Assembly: GCA_037903475.1 (NCBI GenBank)
Contig: JBAJFG010000452.1
Span: 186,001 to 250,000 of the forward strand
DNA length: 64,000 bases
Source of the DNA: Ancylostoma caninum
Lineage: Eukaryota > Nematoda > Chromadorea > Rhabditida > Ancylostomatidae
Direction: 5' to 3'
Shown: positions 12,234 through 25,639 of the stretch, one piece after another
Numbering within the stretch: the first letter of the stretch is position 1
How the letters are laid out: each line of letters begins with the position of its first letter
Program-made: the position numbers and the translations under genes
The notes under the pieces: generated by a model
Seen by the model: the letters and a program-made list of their open reading frames with translations, nothing else
Database searches by the model: none
Told to the model about the DNA's origin: nothing

Positions 12234-12721
12234 TTAAAGGCAGCACTCACGGAAATTTTTGGGTTGAGGATTTCGCGGTATATCGGGGTTTTTAGAGACG
12301 ATGAACTCATTGACAACGATGAAGTTGCGTGAAACACGCGAAAAACACAGAAAATTATGGCGGTATTTCATGTGTGTCCACAGCGCGGACGAGTATTTCG
12401 TGATGGGTCCCGCCACGGAACCCTGCAAATGGTACGAATTTCATAGACACGCCCCCGCTGAACCACATGCACACACCCTGTCAACGGCGTTAGGTGGCAC
12501 GACGGAACCCTAATGTCCAGAGCGGTAGATATGTCCACGGCAGTATCTTCGCAGGGAGGCGGCCATTCAAGGTGTTCAACTTACTGTTGCGATTGTCCAC
12601 CGGCCGGCTACATGGTAAGCGACTCATTTCAGAAGTGAAAATCTCCGTGAGTGCTGCCTTTAAGAACCCCGATATACCTCGAAATCTCCAACGCGGAAAT
12701 TTCCATGAGTCCTGCCTTTAA
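12234..12721. mobile_element. TTAA-bounded MITE, copy 1
   Basis: The left end is TTAAAGGCAGCACTCACGG and the right end is the inverted TTAAAGGCAGGACTCATGG. About 60 bp of imperfect inverted repeat includes GGTATATCGGGGTT on both sides. A second inward-lying copy of the end motif sits at 12645-12663. The TTAA at each boundary would fit a TTAA target duplication, as in piggyBac-type insertion. Confidence 0.7.
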
Positions 12722-14518
12722 GAGATTCCATTCTAGGTAGAGAGTGAATAATTTAAAACAGACCGGACAACGCTTGTTGAGCTTCGAGAAGAGATTGAGT
12801 TAAGAAATTTTCGGTTGGTGCAGAAGTTTTATCGCTCTCTTCTCTAAGATTCTTTAATTCCCTCCGGATGACGTGAAACAACAAGATGTGGTAATGGACT
12901 GTAGAGCTGAATCTGCTCTTCTCTGATCTAGGTTTGATAAGTTCGACTGCAGTTAGAGGCAGGAAATAATCGGATGTTCACAGACATCGCCTTTCCGATT
13001 TTATTTCTTCTCGTGATTTTCCATTGAGATCACAAACAGTTTCGTTCTAAACATCTTCTTTTCATTTAACCTAGAGACCGTTACCAATTCCACTATCGAG
13101 CTCTGGCTTGACGGCTGCTTCTTAAGAGTAACACAGACAAGCAATTTTTGGAGCATTTTCTTTGCTTTTTGTTAGAGGGTGGTTAGAGCTAGATTTATGC
13201 TACATAACGCTCAATTAAAATATCCTCTGCGAGCTCTTCGCCTTTCAGGAGAGTTCGGCCAACAATGTTATGGTGCGCAAAATTATGGTGTATGACAGAA
13301 TGGTGTGATTTCCACAGAGCGCTTGGAGCTTGTTCCAAAATTCCAATAATTAGTCTCCGCAAACGGTTGATGCACAGTGGAATTCCATTCCAGTTCGCTT
13401 CAAACTCCGAAAGAAAAACGGCGTAATCAAAATTTTGGTTTCCCAAGTTTGGTACCTGTGACCGCTCGACAATAAAATGGAGAGAGAAAGTATCAGAGAG
13501 AATAACAAAGGCTTCGAGATTACTCCAAGGCCTCGAGATTACTTCACCCAGATTCAATTAGTCTCATGCAACGTTATGGTGAAATTGTTATTCGTGCAAG
13601 TGCAACTACCGAATTTGCATTCCTGAAGGGTTCACTTTGAAGTTTATTACATCTTCAAACTGAGACGCAAGATAGGTCTCCCATTGAAGAATTTTCGGGG
13701 AATCATGCGCTTCAAAACAGTGCCTAGATATGTGCTAAATCTGATCGGTAATCATTATTCAGAAACCTTTGAAAATGCCTGAACAGCGGAAACTTATGTT
13801 ACAACCTAGTAGCTGCAAGCAAGCACATTGGATTACGAAACGGTCTGTCCCTTCAGAGAAATTCAAAAAAACCTCTGGATGTTTTTGAAGAACTTTTAAG
13901 GGGGCCCTTCACTCTGTCTCAGTTGATAATGGAAAGTTTGCGAGGGTGAATTCTGAGAGATCTCTTTAAATCTTTGTGAACTTTATAAACTTCATCTTTG
14001 TAAACTTTCATCTATCAAACATAGACAGAGTGACCCATAAGTTTTGGTGCAAAAGTTCTGCCGTGTATATGATAGACATTATAGTCCCTCCCTTACGGTC
14101 TCAAATTTGTAGCACTTTAAATCTGATTACGTCGTTTCGTTATTGAAATAAATCCTATTGTAAGCGTGGAACTGCAGTCCAAAGCACTTGGTTCAATATT
14201 GACAAGGTAGTCTAGTCTAGGCTTGTTTACATAGCCTATCGAATCTAATAATTAACAATTCGTGCAGTTCAATCACAGATATTCTTGTACTGTCTATGTC
14301 CGGCGTCCCAAACAATGAGGGAGAGTTGCTTGTCCGCTGGGAGGCGTGGGTGCGTGGCCTTTTTCGATAAATTGCTAGATCACCGGATGAACAGGTACAC
14401 TACCGAATGATGCATACTCAGTCCGTGGAAAACTTGTTAAGAAATCATTTCGAATGATTTCATTCAGATCCTATCTGAAAGGTTATTTTTATTTAGAGCT
14501 CCAACGGCCAGACTGTCT
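12722..14518. other. No supported gene
   Basis: A 120-codon minus-strand ORF at 13195-13557 is the longest. Its peptide has ordinary composition but no motif I recognise, and no flanking exon. The remainder has only short ORFs. Confidence 0.45.
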
Positions 14519-15294
14519 TTAAAGCCAGCACCCACGGAAAATTCCTCCTTTGAGATTGTAGCCCAATATTAAATTTTTGACTACGAAGAGTACGAGTGAA
14601 GTGTCCATTCCCGCCAAAACTAATGCAAAAACGGTTTTTGGATGCTTCTTTTTTGGCAAGTTGAAGCAGGGCGGTCGAGTCACACCTATGGGATCAAACA
14701 GAAAAGTCGATAATGCTGCCATCATTGCCACCTATTTTCTTTGCACCTCCGGATATTTGGCTAGTAAAGTAGTTCTCGTGGAGGAGAAGAAGCACAAAGA
14801 AAAAAAAGGGGGTTCATCATAAGGACAGAACTCGGAAGAAGAACAAAATCACATGGTAATTTCAAGAACTAAATGATTAAGATACACGTAATATTTTAGG
14901 AATCTGATGTTCCGAGTGAGATAAAACGTTTGTGGAGATTAAAAAGAAGTAGAAAGAAGTAAATGAAGGAAATCTGTTGAAAATAAAAATGTAATTTTGG
15001 TCGGAATGAGTTACGAAGACATAATATGAAAGGTTGCCACTGGAAATCACGACCCAATCAGCTGGCAGTTGCTAGTTTCCGCGCTCCAACGACGATTTTG
15101 GAGATCGGTGGTAGCACGACAAATCGAAAAACTCACTGCCTAGTGATCCTGCTAATCCAGGTATTACTTGTTATTACACATAATGGGAAAAGTTTTAACT
15201 GGTTCTTTTATTGCAAAATACACCCTACAATCGGTTGGACTACGATTGGATCAAGATCTTTGGAGCAAAAATTTCCGGTGGGTGCTGCTTTTAA
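14519..15294. mobile_element. TTAA-bounded MITE, copy 2 (longer)
   Basis: The left end TTAAAGCCAGCACCCACGG and the right-end inverse TTAAAAGCAGCACCCACCGG match the same family as the 12.2 kb element. The inner arms share a motif around ATTG and GACTACGA. The larger interior has no transposase. The pairing of these two ends is inferred from matching family and orientation. Confidence 0.5.
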
Positions 15295-16988
15295 GCACAC
15301 AAGATTCGAATTAAATTGTTCTCACAAAATTTTTCAAACAATGTAAGGGTTTGTGGTAGGACCAAGCAAGCTTCTGCGGTAATAAACATTGCTGACGAAA
15401 TTGTGGAGCAACTACTAAGTTAAGACTTACCCATCTCCAATCCACAGGCCTGATCCACAGGCCTGAACGTCCTATCTCAGCTTGGATTGTTAGCTTGGAC
15501 TACTTCTGTTACATAAGGGAAGGAGATGGTAGAGGAAGCCACTGCAAAGGCGAGTAGCGATGTATCAAGTTTAGGAAGAGATAGAAGAGATTTCTGGTAA
15601 CTTCCACTACACTCCGCCACCCGTCTGACAAGCGCGACTCGTTTCCTTAGTGGGTTCTTAGCTGAAGCAAAGGTGGAACGCCTTCAGCTCAATAGCTATT
15701 TCTGTGAACGCGACGGGGTAATATCTTCACGAACTTCATGTCGCTTATGTATAAATAACCTCAGCAATTTAGGGTAAAAAGCCTTTTTTAGAAAGTGCGC
15801 TTGCATGAAAAAAATGATGGCTTCATTTTTATAAAAATCGACACCAAAGATTGACATTCACGTTAAATTCGGCAGTAAGCGTCATATGCATCAAGCACAT
15901 GTACTTCAGAAAGATTGATTACAGAGAAGGTGTACAATATGTTAGCTCAGGAGTGCACCAGGGTGGACCTTGGCTGCAGTCGCAACCAGTGGTGTCGGCC
16001 GGCCATTAAGCTTCTTCTGTAAGTTTTTATATGCATTTAATGCGACTGCTTCCATTTTGATTCTCCGCTACTGTCTCCCATGGATTTCCATGGAACCGGC
16101 CGATTGGCCGGCCGATATCACTGTGGTCGCAATTGCGAACAAAGTTCACTCTGGTGCACTTCCTGAGCTAACAGACCATATAAAAAAGTTTTCGTGCAGT
16201 AATTAATAAAAAAGTCCAATTGGGAGACCAATAAACATTGGAGATTGTGGTTAATAAGTGCGGTGCATTCCTCTCCATAGGTTTCTGTTGCGTCAACTCA
16301 AGCATCTAGATTTTTAGAGGCATCTGTTTCCAATTCCCCGGGTTCGGCAGACAGGAAGGCACGGAGCTTTAAAGAATTATTTCAATCAAATAGTTATCGA
16401 ATTCATCGATGGACCCATATCGCATTGTTTTTCCTAGTGAGCCTCACCGCATCCCTCACCCATGGACCCGTACCCTCGCCTTTCCCCCACTTTTGCACCA
16501 AAAAGAACTTTCTTTATCGACGGACCATTAATAAGGCGTTTTTCCCAATGATGGTTGCTAGAACATCTCTCTTCCAGGCTTTAGTCATTTGGACAACAAA
16601 CGGCAGTCCAACACGAGCGGTTGCGCGCTCTGTCATACATATAGAGGCAAGCTATTGGCGAGAACAAGTCCGAGAATTCCCTCATTCGTCCCGTTCGTTT
16701 ATTCATTCACTCTTCCATTTCGTTACTATCGTGACGATTTCATCGCAATACAACAATTGGCAACCTAATTATATATTACAAATTATAATTATATATAATT
16801 ATTTATATACAGTTATTTATACTTCCGTCTCGCATTAACTTCTCTCTCATCGTTCCTTCGTTCCTTCATTTTTATATAAGTTCTTCCTATGATTTAGATA
16901 AAAATGCCTCAAAGACTAATGTCGAATATTGTCTTCTGTCTGCCTCGATTAGCGACTTATTTTAAGTATTATCAAAAGGATGTTGTTG
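15295..16988. other. No supported gene
   Basis: ORFs of 78 and 137 codons at 15970 and 16425 show no domain, signal peptide or repeat support. An A/T-rich stretch lies at about 16770-16820. Confidence 0.45.
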
Positions 16989-18380
16989 GTGACTGACAAG
17001 GGAAGGATACCAAATGTCTGTGGCACTTCATAATGGAATGTGCCTCATAATATGAAGTTGACGATGCTGATCTCGATTATGTTCTCCATTAGTGCCTAAT
17101 ACTACTACGCAAAAAGTTATAGCCTTGTCTGTGCAGTATTATGAGCAGTTTCTGCATCAACTCACCTTGACCCCACGTAGTAGGCGTTGCCGTGAAAAAT
17201 GAATGCAGAATTCGTGATCAGCAGTTCAAGTAAACCTCTATGCAAAATCTCAGCGGAAAATGCATCACTACGGGTAAAGAATTGCGCCTTGATCAGTCGC
17301 TACTACTACTAATTACAAGGGAACTTTGCTTCATCGGAGACTTCCTCGTGGGGAGTGTACATTGCTTGTGCATCTCGAAGCTCTGATTTCAAAACTATCT
17401 TGACCTTGACCCTGCCTCGCGTCTGCAATGATTTATATTCATTTTTCAGACGCAAGTGATAAGAAGGTATACATAAAATAAGGTATGTCAGGTAGGTCAA
17501 GGAAGTGTGGCGTAGTGGTAAGTGTCTCCGTTCCCGCGAATACCCTCACGGGTTCAATTCCCCTCAGGAGTCGCTCTTTTGCATTTTCTCCCAGTTACTG
17601 ATTTTCTCTAAAAATCTATTCTATGCAGTTTTTTGTAAGTGTTTCTACTTGCAAATACATATTCTAAAAGCTTGAAAGCGTTTTCAAAGATCTTCACTAC
17701 CCCGACTTCGTCGACAGTGGAACTACTGATGGACTCACGTGAGCCCAAATTTTCAAGGAATTCTTTTTTGCTGAAAATTTCCATAATAGGGTTATCTGAA
17801 GTGCTGAACACGAATATGATATCCATTTCGTGACGTCACTACATTCTTATAGGTTTGCGGTAGAATGAACAGCAATTACTGTAGAAAACCAAACAAAATT
17901 GTTGAATTTCGACATTAAAATGTTAGAGGCTTGCAAAATGATGCTGATAATCGTGATCAGCACCTGAAATTACCCCTATGTGCAAAATTTGGATGGAATC
18001 TGCGAGATGCCTGGACTACCCTATACCCAATGACCGTTTCCTCGTGAGTGGTAGTAGTAGTAAATGATCAAGGGGTGATTGTCTAACCGTAATTCTTGCC
18101 TTTTTTCGCTGAAATTTTGCATACAGGTTCAGTTGAGCTACTGATCGCGAATTCTGCATCCATTTTGCACTACAACGCCTATTTTGTGTGTTCACGGGAG
18201 GTGGATGTAGAAGCTGTACCTTCGGATGTACTGCACAGACAAGGCTATAACTTTTTGCGCAGTAGTATTAGGCACTAATGGAAAACATAATCGAGATCAG
18301 CATCGTCAACTTCATATTATGAGGTACATTCCATTTTGAAGTGCCACAGACATTTGGTATCCTTCCCTTGTGAGTTTTCC
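16989..18380. mobile_element. 1.4 kb foldback element with long inverted arms
   Basis: The arms at about 16989-17325 and 18049-18380 are inverted copies. They share segments such as GGATACCAAATGTCTGTGGC, AGTTGACGATGCTGATC and the AAAAAGTTATAGCCTTGTC block. The interior holds the GTGCTGAACACGAATATGA module and a tRNA-like segment. No transposase is seen. Confidence 0.7.
17511..17577 (+). repeat. tRNA-like remnant (Pol III box A and box B)
   Basis: TGGCGTAGTGG fits box A and GGTTCAATTCC fits box B at tRNA-like spacing. The acceptor ends do not pair and the T stem has a mismatch, so this is not a functional tRNA gene. A tRNA-derived SINE remnant is the likely explanation. Confidence 0.4.
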
Positions 18381-20711
18381 ATTTCCGAAAAGTTCCAGAT
18401 TAATCTTCAGATGATCCACGTTGACATCAATGAATAGGTAAAATGGCTCGAACTGAAGATGCGCAAAATTGCTATGAATGGTAAATTATTTGTGTTTGTC
18501 TCCGTCAATCCGTACAAAACATATACCAGAATGAAAAACACAGCAGCAATATGTATATCCGCTCCAGTCATAATCCATTTTACAATACATTATGACTTAG
18601 TGACGGATTCACTGGCCAAGACTAGTATTCCCTGCCTGGAAATATTTTTGACCCCTTGGAATTTTGTTTTTTTTTGCATTAATGAGATCTGAGACTGCCA
18701 AACACATTATCTCGTCAATTGTGCCACCATCGAGCTTTAGAGTAGTGTCCAGGTGAGTGATAAAATTTGATAAAGCAACTATTAGATTATGCTAGAGATA
18801 ATGGATGTTTCAAAGGGGGCATCACTCCAAGGTGCGTAACTGAGCTCGAAATTGAGATTTCGCTTTGAAATAAAAACTATTATGATCAGCATTCCAGATT
18901 GTTGCAGTGCAATGGAAATTAAGGAAAAGAGAAAGTTTGGACTACTGCAGTCGATGAAGTGCGAAAGGTCATGTTTCAGTACACACTGATTCACTTAAAG
19001 TTTCTGGAAGAAAGGTGCGGCCTCATTGCATATTCAAAAGGAGACTGAAGTAGCCAAAGATCTGGCCAACACAATGTGGTCGGATGTGAAACAGTGTCGA
19101 TCAGCAGACTCCGCCTGTGGAGATGCACTTCTTCTGTTCACCAGAACAGAGGAATCCTACCAACGAATCTTGGTGGTCTAGCTTCCAAATTGATGAAGTT
19201 ATGAAGCTCTAAATTATCATTGCTAGGTTACAGCCGTTATGTTAGGATGACCTAATAGAATTCTCATAAAGAAACTGGACACTCGCTCAATGTCTTTCGC
19301 TCATTATGCTAAATTGCTTATGAAGAGACTTCTTTCGTTGCTGCAAGGAGCTATTGCCTCCCTTACTTGCTGTCGTTTATTGCAATAAACTGTCTTGTTT
19401 TCGTGGATCTCCACATGCAAACATAAAGTACAGCGTATTACAACTGGTTTTATCTTTTCATAACTGAAGTTAGCACAACACAGGAAATTTATATGGCATA
19501 ATGCTTCATTGTGTTCCAGTTGAAAGGACGAGGACCACCTCGACACAAATTGAAGATAACAAAAGGATGACAAAGTCCTCCGACATCCACCCACGAGAAA
19601 TTCTGAATATTGTTCGACACATAATGCTGAATTCATATTGTTATATTATACAAAAGGTAGCACTAACAGTAGAGTTGAACGCCCATATCTACTAGATGAT
19701 GTTGTCATCGCGTAGAATTGCCTCGCATGATTTCTCGCTCCACTTTAAGGGTAGATCGTTGGGTATTGAGACAAATGTAAGTAAAAAGTAAGTGTGCGTT
19801 AAGCATCATGAGTTGTGTTTTTCCGTAAAATGTGTCTCTGTGTTCTTTCAACTCTCACACGTTTTCTTTAGGAAACGTAATGAATGAATGAATGAATGAA
19901 CGAATGAATGAATGAATGAATGAATGAATGAATGAATGAACGAATGAATGAATGAATGAATGAATGAATGAATGAATGAATGAATGAGTGAATGGATAAA
20001 TGAATGAATAAACGAACGGATGAATGAACGAATGAGCGAACGAATGTATAAATTCGATACGTTCCAAATTTGAAGGTCTGATGGTATCATTTGGAGAAAT
20101 GCTTCAGAACTTGGATTGCCACGTAGACATAATATAGTTATTAGGTCCTCGATGACACTCCTCGAAGCAGTGACAGTTAATACTAACCGTCATTTTATGT
20201 GGCTGGTCCAAAATAAATCACCACTTCATCTTCTGTTCTTAACTTCCTTTTGATGAAGCTTGAAATTTCTAATTTTCTCAAGTAGATCATCAGCAGCTAA
20301 CCAACATCGGCAGCTGCTCACTGCCGATGCGCAGAGCTACCACTTTCACAACTGCGTTTGCAAATTCTTGGAAGAAAAAAGATTTCACTCTAAAAGATCA
20401 GCATCCTTGATTCCGCCCTACGCGCGTTCAAGTACTTAGCGGCATTCTGTGGTGAAAATTCTCCTGAAATCGAGTTCCCCCCAAGATTTGAATTTACATC
20501 CAATAAAATTTCAGTAAGTTGAGACGAAATCCTGTCATCTCCGGTGCTCAGTTGACATCACCTCAAGGTTGACCTCCTTCGGCGGTTTTAGCCATAGTGA
20601 ATAGCATTTACCACCTTGTAACGTGTTGGATCCTGTACCCCGTCATGGTTTAGTTCAAGAAGAAGGTGATATTATGCACTGGTGCTTTCTGGACTCTCAA
20701 CCATTCTTATT
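18381..20711. other. No supported gene; contains a tetranucleotide microsatellite
   Basis: Only short ORFs without motifs are present apart from the repeat at 19.9-20.0 kb. Confidence 0.45.
19879..20047. repeat. (AATG)n tetranucleotide microsatellite
   Basis: More than 40 mostly perfect AATG units run continuously, with AACG and AATA variants towards the right end. Long minus-strand ORFs of SFIH repeats come only from the repeat. Confidence 0.9.
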
Positions 20712-21190
20712 TTAAAGGCAGTGTCTCAGCTCATGGGCCGCATTCGAGATTCCCAAATCAGTCAAACGTACCCGAGCCGCTGAGCACAAAGATGTACTTT
20801 AAGTTTTGTGGAAACGTCGAAAACGCCATAAGTTACGGGTTTCTTTGGCCGAGAATTTCGAAATTCTCGGCCAGTGGACGAGAGGGTTCATTCCGCAGCA
20901 AGGGCCTGCTGAGGGTGCGGCATGGTTTTCCAACACGGAAATGTTTGTTTGTTCGATGATAGCTGCTGCTGAGAAGTTCATTTTAATGTGCATTCTCATC
21001 TTTTCAGCTCCGCTTTTGCTAGCTTCCTAGCAAGGAAACTCGTCCGCTCCTTTATCTAATTTTGCCTTAAAAGTAGGGGTTTTTGAGGGTGTTTTCTGAC
21101 ACCAAGCATGGAATTGGAATCAGCGCCTCGAGCTGCACCTAAATCTGTGGATATCTCGATACGCAACATGAGGTGAGACACTGCCTTTAA
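20712..21190. mobile_element. TTAA-bounded MITE, copy 3
   Basis: The left end TTAAAGGCAGTGTCTCAGCT and the right-end inverse TTAAAGGCAGTGTCTCACCT are nearly identical, with TTAA at both boundaries (20712-20715 and 21187-21190). The inner arms share ATTCGAGAT-like sequence. It belongs to the family of the 12.2 and 14.5 kb elements and has no coding capacity. Confidence 0.75.
20847..20872. repeat. Perfect 26-bp palindrome
   Basis: GGCCGAGAATTTC is followed at once by its exact reverse complement, with no spacer. It lies inside the TTAA MITE. Confidence 0.9.
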
Positions 21191-22238
21191 GGAGGAATAG
21201 AAATGTGATGTGTTACCAGCAATGATGCGCATAAGTTTCTAGAATGAAACAATAACACCCATCAAATCTCACATAAATATGTAAAATAAATCACACAGAA
21301 ATGCTATGGTTTCCAGCAAATGTTCAAGAACTGAGGTATCGTGCTCTATTTTCACAAAAGCGAGACACTTGAGCTTGAAATCGGTTGCATAACCGAAATG
21401 AAGAACTTATAAGATCATGTTTATTATGTCGAAGACCAAATCTTGAGAATAGACCAAGGAATGCACCTCCTGCAAGTGACTGCTATTCACTTCAAGTTCT
21501 CTTAACTTATACTATTCAGAGAGATGTATATGTCAGCGTCTACGCGGACATTTTTGCATCTGTGCCTGCTCCCAAAAAAACAACAGCGTCCTTATGAAGA
21601 TTTCCTCACCTACCAAAATAATAATACAAGCCTCGACGCACGGGAAATGCATCGCGTGTCCGGCTATACATATCTGGAACGGTTGGGCATCTTCCTAGCA
21701 CCAGTACAGGCATCTTGTTTCTGTCCGAACTAGAGCATCGTGCCGAACAAGAAGTAGCCCGAAACAGGGCCATTGGTGTAATTAAGAATTTCCAAAACCG
21801 CCGAATGTAGTTAATTTCGAGGTGATTTCGAGTGAGCTCCGGGGATGTCAGGATTCCATCACAACTAAGTGAAATTCTGTTGAGTATGAACCCATTTCCT
21901 AGGAAACGTCAATTTCGGTTGAAATTCCACAAATGGAACTCTCACAGCAGTTGGATGTGAGCAGAGGAAAATCAAGGATTTTGACCTTTTCGAGTAGAAA
22001 TTTTTCTTATAGAAATTCGCAAGCGTAGTGAGTATGTTAGTAGCCATGTGCATCAGAATTACCTACATTACTTCCCGAAATTAAAAATTCCAAGCTTTTA
22101 ATAGAAAGAACTTATGTACAAAAGTTCTAAAAGGTGATTTCTTTTTGGCCAGCACTGTACGTCCAATTCCAAACTCGCTGGCAACAAAAAATGATTGTCG
22201 TAATGGATTTCTTGCTTAGCTCACTATGTTCCTCATAT
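21191..22238. other. No supported gene
   Basis: Only short ORFs without recognisable motifs lie between the TTAA MITE and the RTE element. Confidence 0.45.
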
Positions 22239-22265
22239 ATTTGTAAGCGGAAGTCTTCTTCTTCT

Positions 22266-25260
22266 TCAGCGTTTGTCCCGTTTAGTAACGGGGTCCGCTT
22301 TAGAGGTCTGTTGACGCCATTTAGCCCTATCGCGCGCTTGGTCCGGGTGGATTCCAGCTAGCTTAAGATCGGCGTGGAGTGTGTCAAGCTAACGTTGCTT
22401 TGGTCGATCTTTTGGCCGTTTGCCGGAGGCTTCGAGATCAAAGCCGGCTTTGCGGACGGTTCCCTCCTCGAACGCAGAACGTGGCCATACCATCGCAGAC
22501 GAGATTCGCGAAGTTTATCAGATATCGCCGCAACGCCAAACTGATTTCTGATGTCCTCGTTGCAGATTCGATCGAGCCGCGTTACCCCAGCCATCCAGCG
22601 CAGCATCTTCATCTCCATAGCGCTGAGGCGACGTTCTACTTCCTTGGTTGCAGGCCAACATTCGGCGCCATAGAGAGCAACGGGACGGATGACGGTACGA
22701 TAGACCTTCGATTTCAGTCGGTCCGGGATCTTCTTGTCACACAGAACACCGGTCAACGAGCGCCACTTTCCCCATGCGGAATTAAGTCGGGCTACAACTT
22801 CATGATAAAGGCTACCGTCAGATGAAATTCCTCACCCAAGGTACTCGAACACTTCCGTTCTCGGTAATTGTGCGCCGTCTACGTTTATGGTACCGGGTTG
22901 ATCCACACTGGTTGTTAAATACTCTGTCTTCCTGACGTTAAGACTTAAGACGTAGGCCGAAGCGTGCAAGTTGGTCACTCCAAGCCTGTGTCAGCCGCTC
23001 GAGTTCTTGCCTGTCTTCAGACGTGAGCATGACGTCGTCTGCGTACAACAAAGTCCATGGCGTGGGTTTCTGCAGATCCCGTGTTACAACATCCATCACC
23101 ACAATGAAGAGGAGCGGGGACAGAGCAGAGCCTTGGTGCACACCAACGGAAATGGGGAAATCCGTAGACATGCCAGCAGCCGCCTGCACGTGACTTCTTG
23201 GACTGGTGTAAAGAATCCGCACCCATTCGATAAGTTCTTCAGGAACGCCATGCTGCCGAAGAGCGTACCAGATGACTTCATGGGGCACGCGGTCAAATGC
23301 CTTTTCTAGGTCAAGGAAGGCGAGATGCAGCGGCTTTTGTTTCTCACGGTGCTTCTCGACCAAGAGACGTGCAGCATGTATGGCATCAGTGGTGCCGCAC
23401 CCAGCTACAAATCCGCACTGGTTAGCGGAGAGCCGCACGATATCGCGAATCCTGCGGTCAATGACATGCTCAAAAACCTTCATGGTATGGGACAGCAGGC
23501 GGATAGGTCGGTAGTTAGCGCAGTCAGCGGGACTGCCTTTGCGCTTCCATATCGGGATTGTGGTGCTCCGCTGCCATTCCGAGGGCACTATCTTCTCCGC
23601 CACTATCTGGTTAAAGAACCTCGCCAGCCATTCAGCAGATCCCCAGCATTGCGACTTCCATAGATCCACTGCCACGTCATCGGGACCAGTCACTTTATGT
23701 GGCATCATTCGCTTCAGCGCTGCCTCCGTCTCCTCGGTAGTGATTGCCTGCACGGGCCCGTAGGTTGGCGATACATAGGGAATAGGTGGATGGGCGAATT
23801 CCTCCGTCGAGACATTCTCGAAGTAATCACGCCATCGCTTCATTGCCTTCCTGCGGTCCATTAGAAGGTGGTCATGCTCGTCGTTGACGCCATGGAACTT
23901 TTCGATATCTTCCATCTGACGTTTACGAGATTTCGCGAGCCGGTATATGAGCCGTTCGCCTTCCTTCGTGTCTAGCTTCTTTTCGACATCCGCGTAATGT
24001 GCGGCTTTCACCACCGCTACAGCCTTTTTCGCTGCTCTCTTCGCTTCGCAGTATTTACGCCAGCGGTCGTCTGTCTTGCTGTCCAGGAAGGCATGGCACA
24101 TGCGCTTCTTCTCCCGAACCCTCGACTTCACTTCATCCGTCCATAGCCAAGGTTGCTTGTCGGTCTTCCTTCGACCTGGTTTAGTCGCACCAAGTTCAGA
24201 CCGCGCTGCCTCTACGACCACATCTGCTGCTTTCCGCCAAGTTTCCTCAACACTCGTCACAGGCGGTAGCTGAATGCGAGATGTGGCCGCGGCCTCTTTC
24301 TGCTTCAGTTTCCACCACTTGATTCGAGCTGGTCCGCATCTCTCCTCGTACTTCCTCTTCGGTGGAGTGATTTTCAACAAACAGATCAGTGGCCGATGTT
24401 GTGTCGCTACTGTCTCATACGGCACGACTTTCACGTCCGTGACCAGCTTTCGATCTTGACGACGCAAAAGTACGTAGTCGATCTGTGTCTTCTTATTGTC
24501 GCTGTAGAAGGAAACAAGATGAGACGTACGTTTTTGAAACCATGTGTTCGTTACGACAAGGTTGTGAGACTCGGCGTACTCAAGAATACGTTCACCATCT
24601 TCGCTACGTGTCCCGTAGCCGAACCCACCATGACAACTGTAATCGCTCCTCTTTTCTCCCACGTGACCATTGAGGTCCCGCAACGACAAGAACATCCTCC
24701 TCCGGCACCTCTGCTCTCTTCTCATCAAGCAACGCCCAGAAGTCGTCCTTGATACGCTCAGAACAGCCAGTTTGCGGAGCGTATGCCGAGAAGAAGTGGA
24801 GCCGCAGTTCAACAGTGGCGATGACAATTTTCATAAGCCGATCGTCGAAACGCTGGACTTCTGCTACTGCGTCTTGGTAGCGTTCTGAGACTACGACTCC
24901 GACGCCACTTCTGGTGCCTGCACTGCCATGGTAAATGAGTTTGTAGCCACATCCTATGTCCTGTGACTTACTGCCTGACCATCTCGTCTCCTGAACCGTG
25001 CATATGTCGATTCTTCTGCGTTCTAGTGTGGCTGCTAACTCGCACGAGCGACCTGTCAACGTGCCGACGTTCAAAGTCGCAATGCGCGTCTTGGCTACGT
25101 TGTCCTCCTTAACGACTCGCCTGCTTGCCCCCCGATGCCGCCGTTCGCGAAGCATCGGTGACCCTCGCATATTTTCCACACTAACCGGGCCCCGAAAGTG
25201 CGCGTCGACTCCCGTGTACGCCGTAGTTTTCTTCTCAGGCACTATTGACGTCATAACCAT
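22266..25260 (-). pseudogene. RTE polyprotein: AP-type endonuclease, reverse transcriptase, C-terminal domain
   Basis: The frame starts at an ATG at 25258-25260. The N-terminal part carries an apurinic-type endonuclease with TLNVGTLTGR, VQETRW and SAYAPQTG, continuing after a shift into DLNGHVG. The reverse transcriptase follows, with LDLEKAFDRVPHEV, HQGSALSPLLF and the catalytic LLYADDVML. The C-terminal part carries YGAECWPATK and LRWYGHVLR and ends KRDKR. Defects seen are a 2-bp loss near 24680, a 1-bp gain near 22945, an in-frame stop at 22832-22834, a 1-bp shift near 22465 and a stop at 22389-22391. The few lesions and single TSD mismatch point to a fairly young insertion. Reverse transcription by this family starts from nicked target DNA. 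Confidence 0.9.
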
Positions 25261-25639
25261 ACGACGTGACGTGGGTCTTCTTCGGCCGCCCTGTCACCAC
25301 GGCCTGTCGCCGGCATTCGACTGTTGAGGGGAAAGATTCCCTTCCCCGTGGACGAGGGACTTATTTGTTAGAGGCGGCCCCAGATCGCCTCTCATGCGCT
25401 TCCCAGTCGTTAGAATGCGAGCTTTTGGCCAAATCCGGACTACAGGATACAGCCAACATGAAGCATTAGCACACACCCACACGCGCGAGTGCGTACTAAC
25501 ACTCATATGCCGGCCATATGTGTCGAATCCAGCACTGTCGAACTAAGGAGTCCATCCCCTAGATCTACCCGCGTCGCAGGGCAAGCGCATGGCTGCTTTT
25601 GCTCCGCGGTAAACCCCCTATCCGCCACCTGGGGTCGCG

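Noticed and set aside
13195..13557. 120-codon minus-strand ORF as a gene
   Set aside because: No domain, no signal peptide, no flanking exons or conserved copy; length is within chance expectation for 64 kb.
17511..17577. Functional tRNA gene
   Set aside because: Box A and box B are present but the acceptor arms do not pair and the T stem is mismatched.
19848..20090. ORFs of SFIH repeats
   Set aside because: Pure by-product of the AATG microsatellite.
22379..24752. Plus-strand ORFs across the RTE element
   Set aside because: Shadows of the minus-strand pol frame, which has clear endonuclease and reverse transcriptase motifs.
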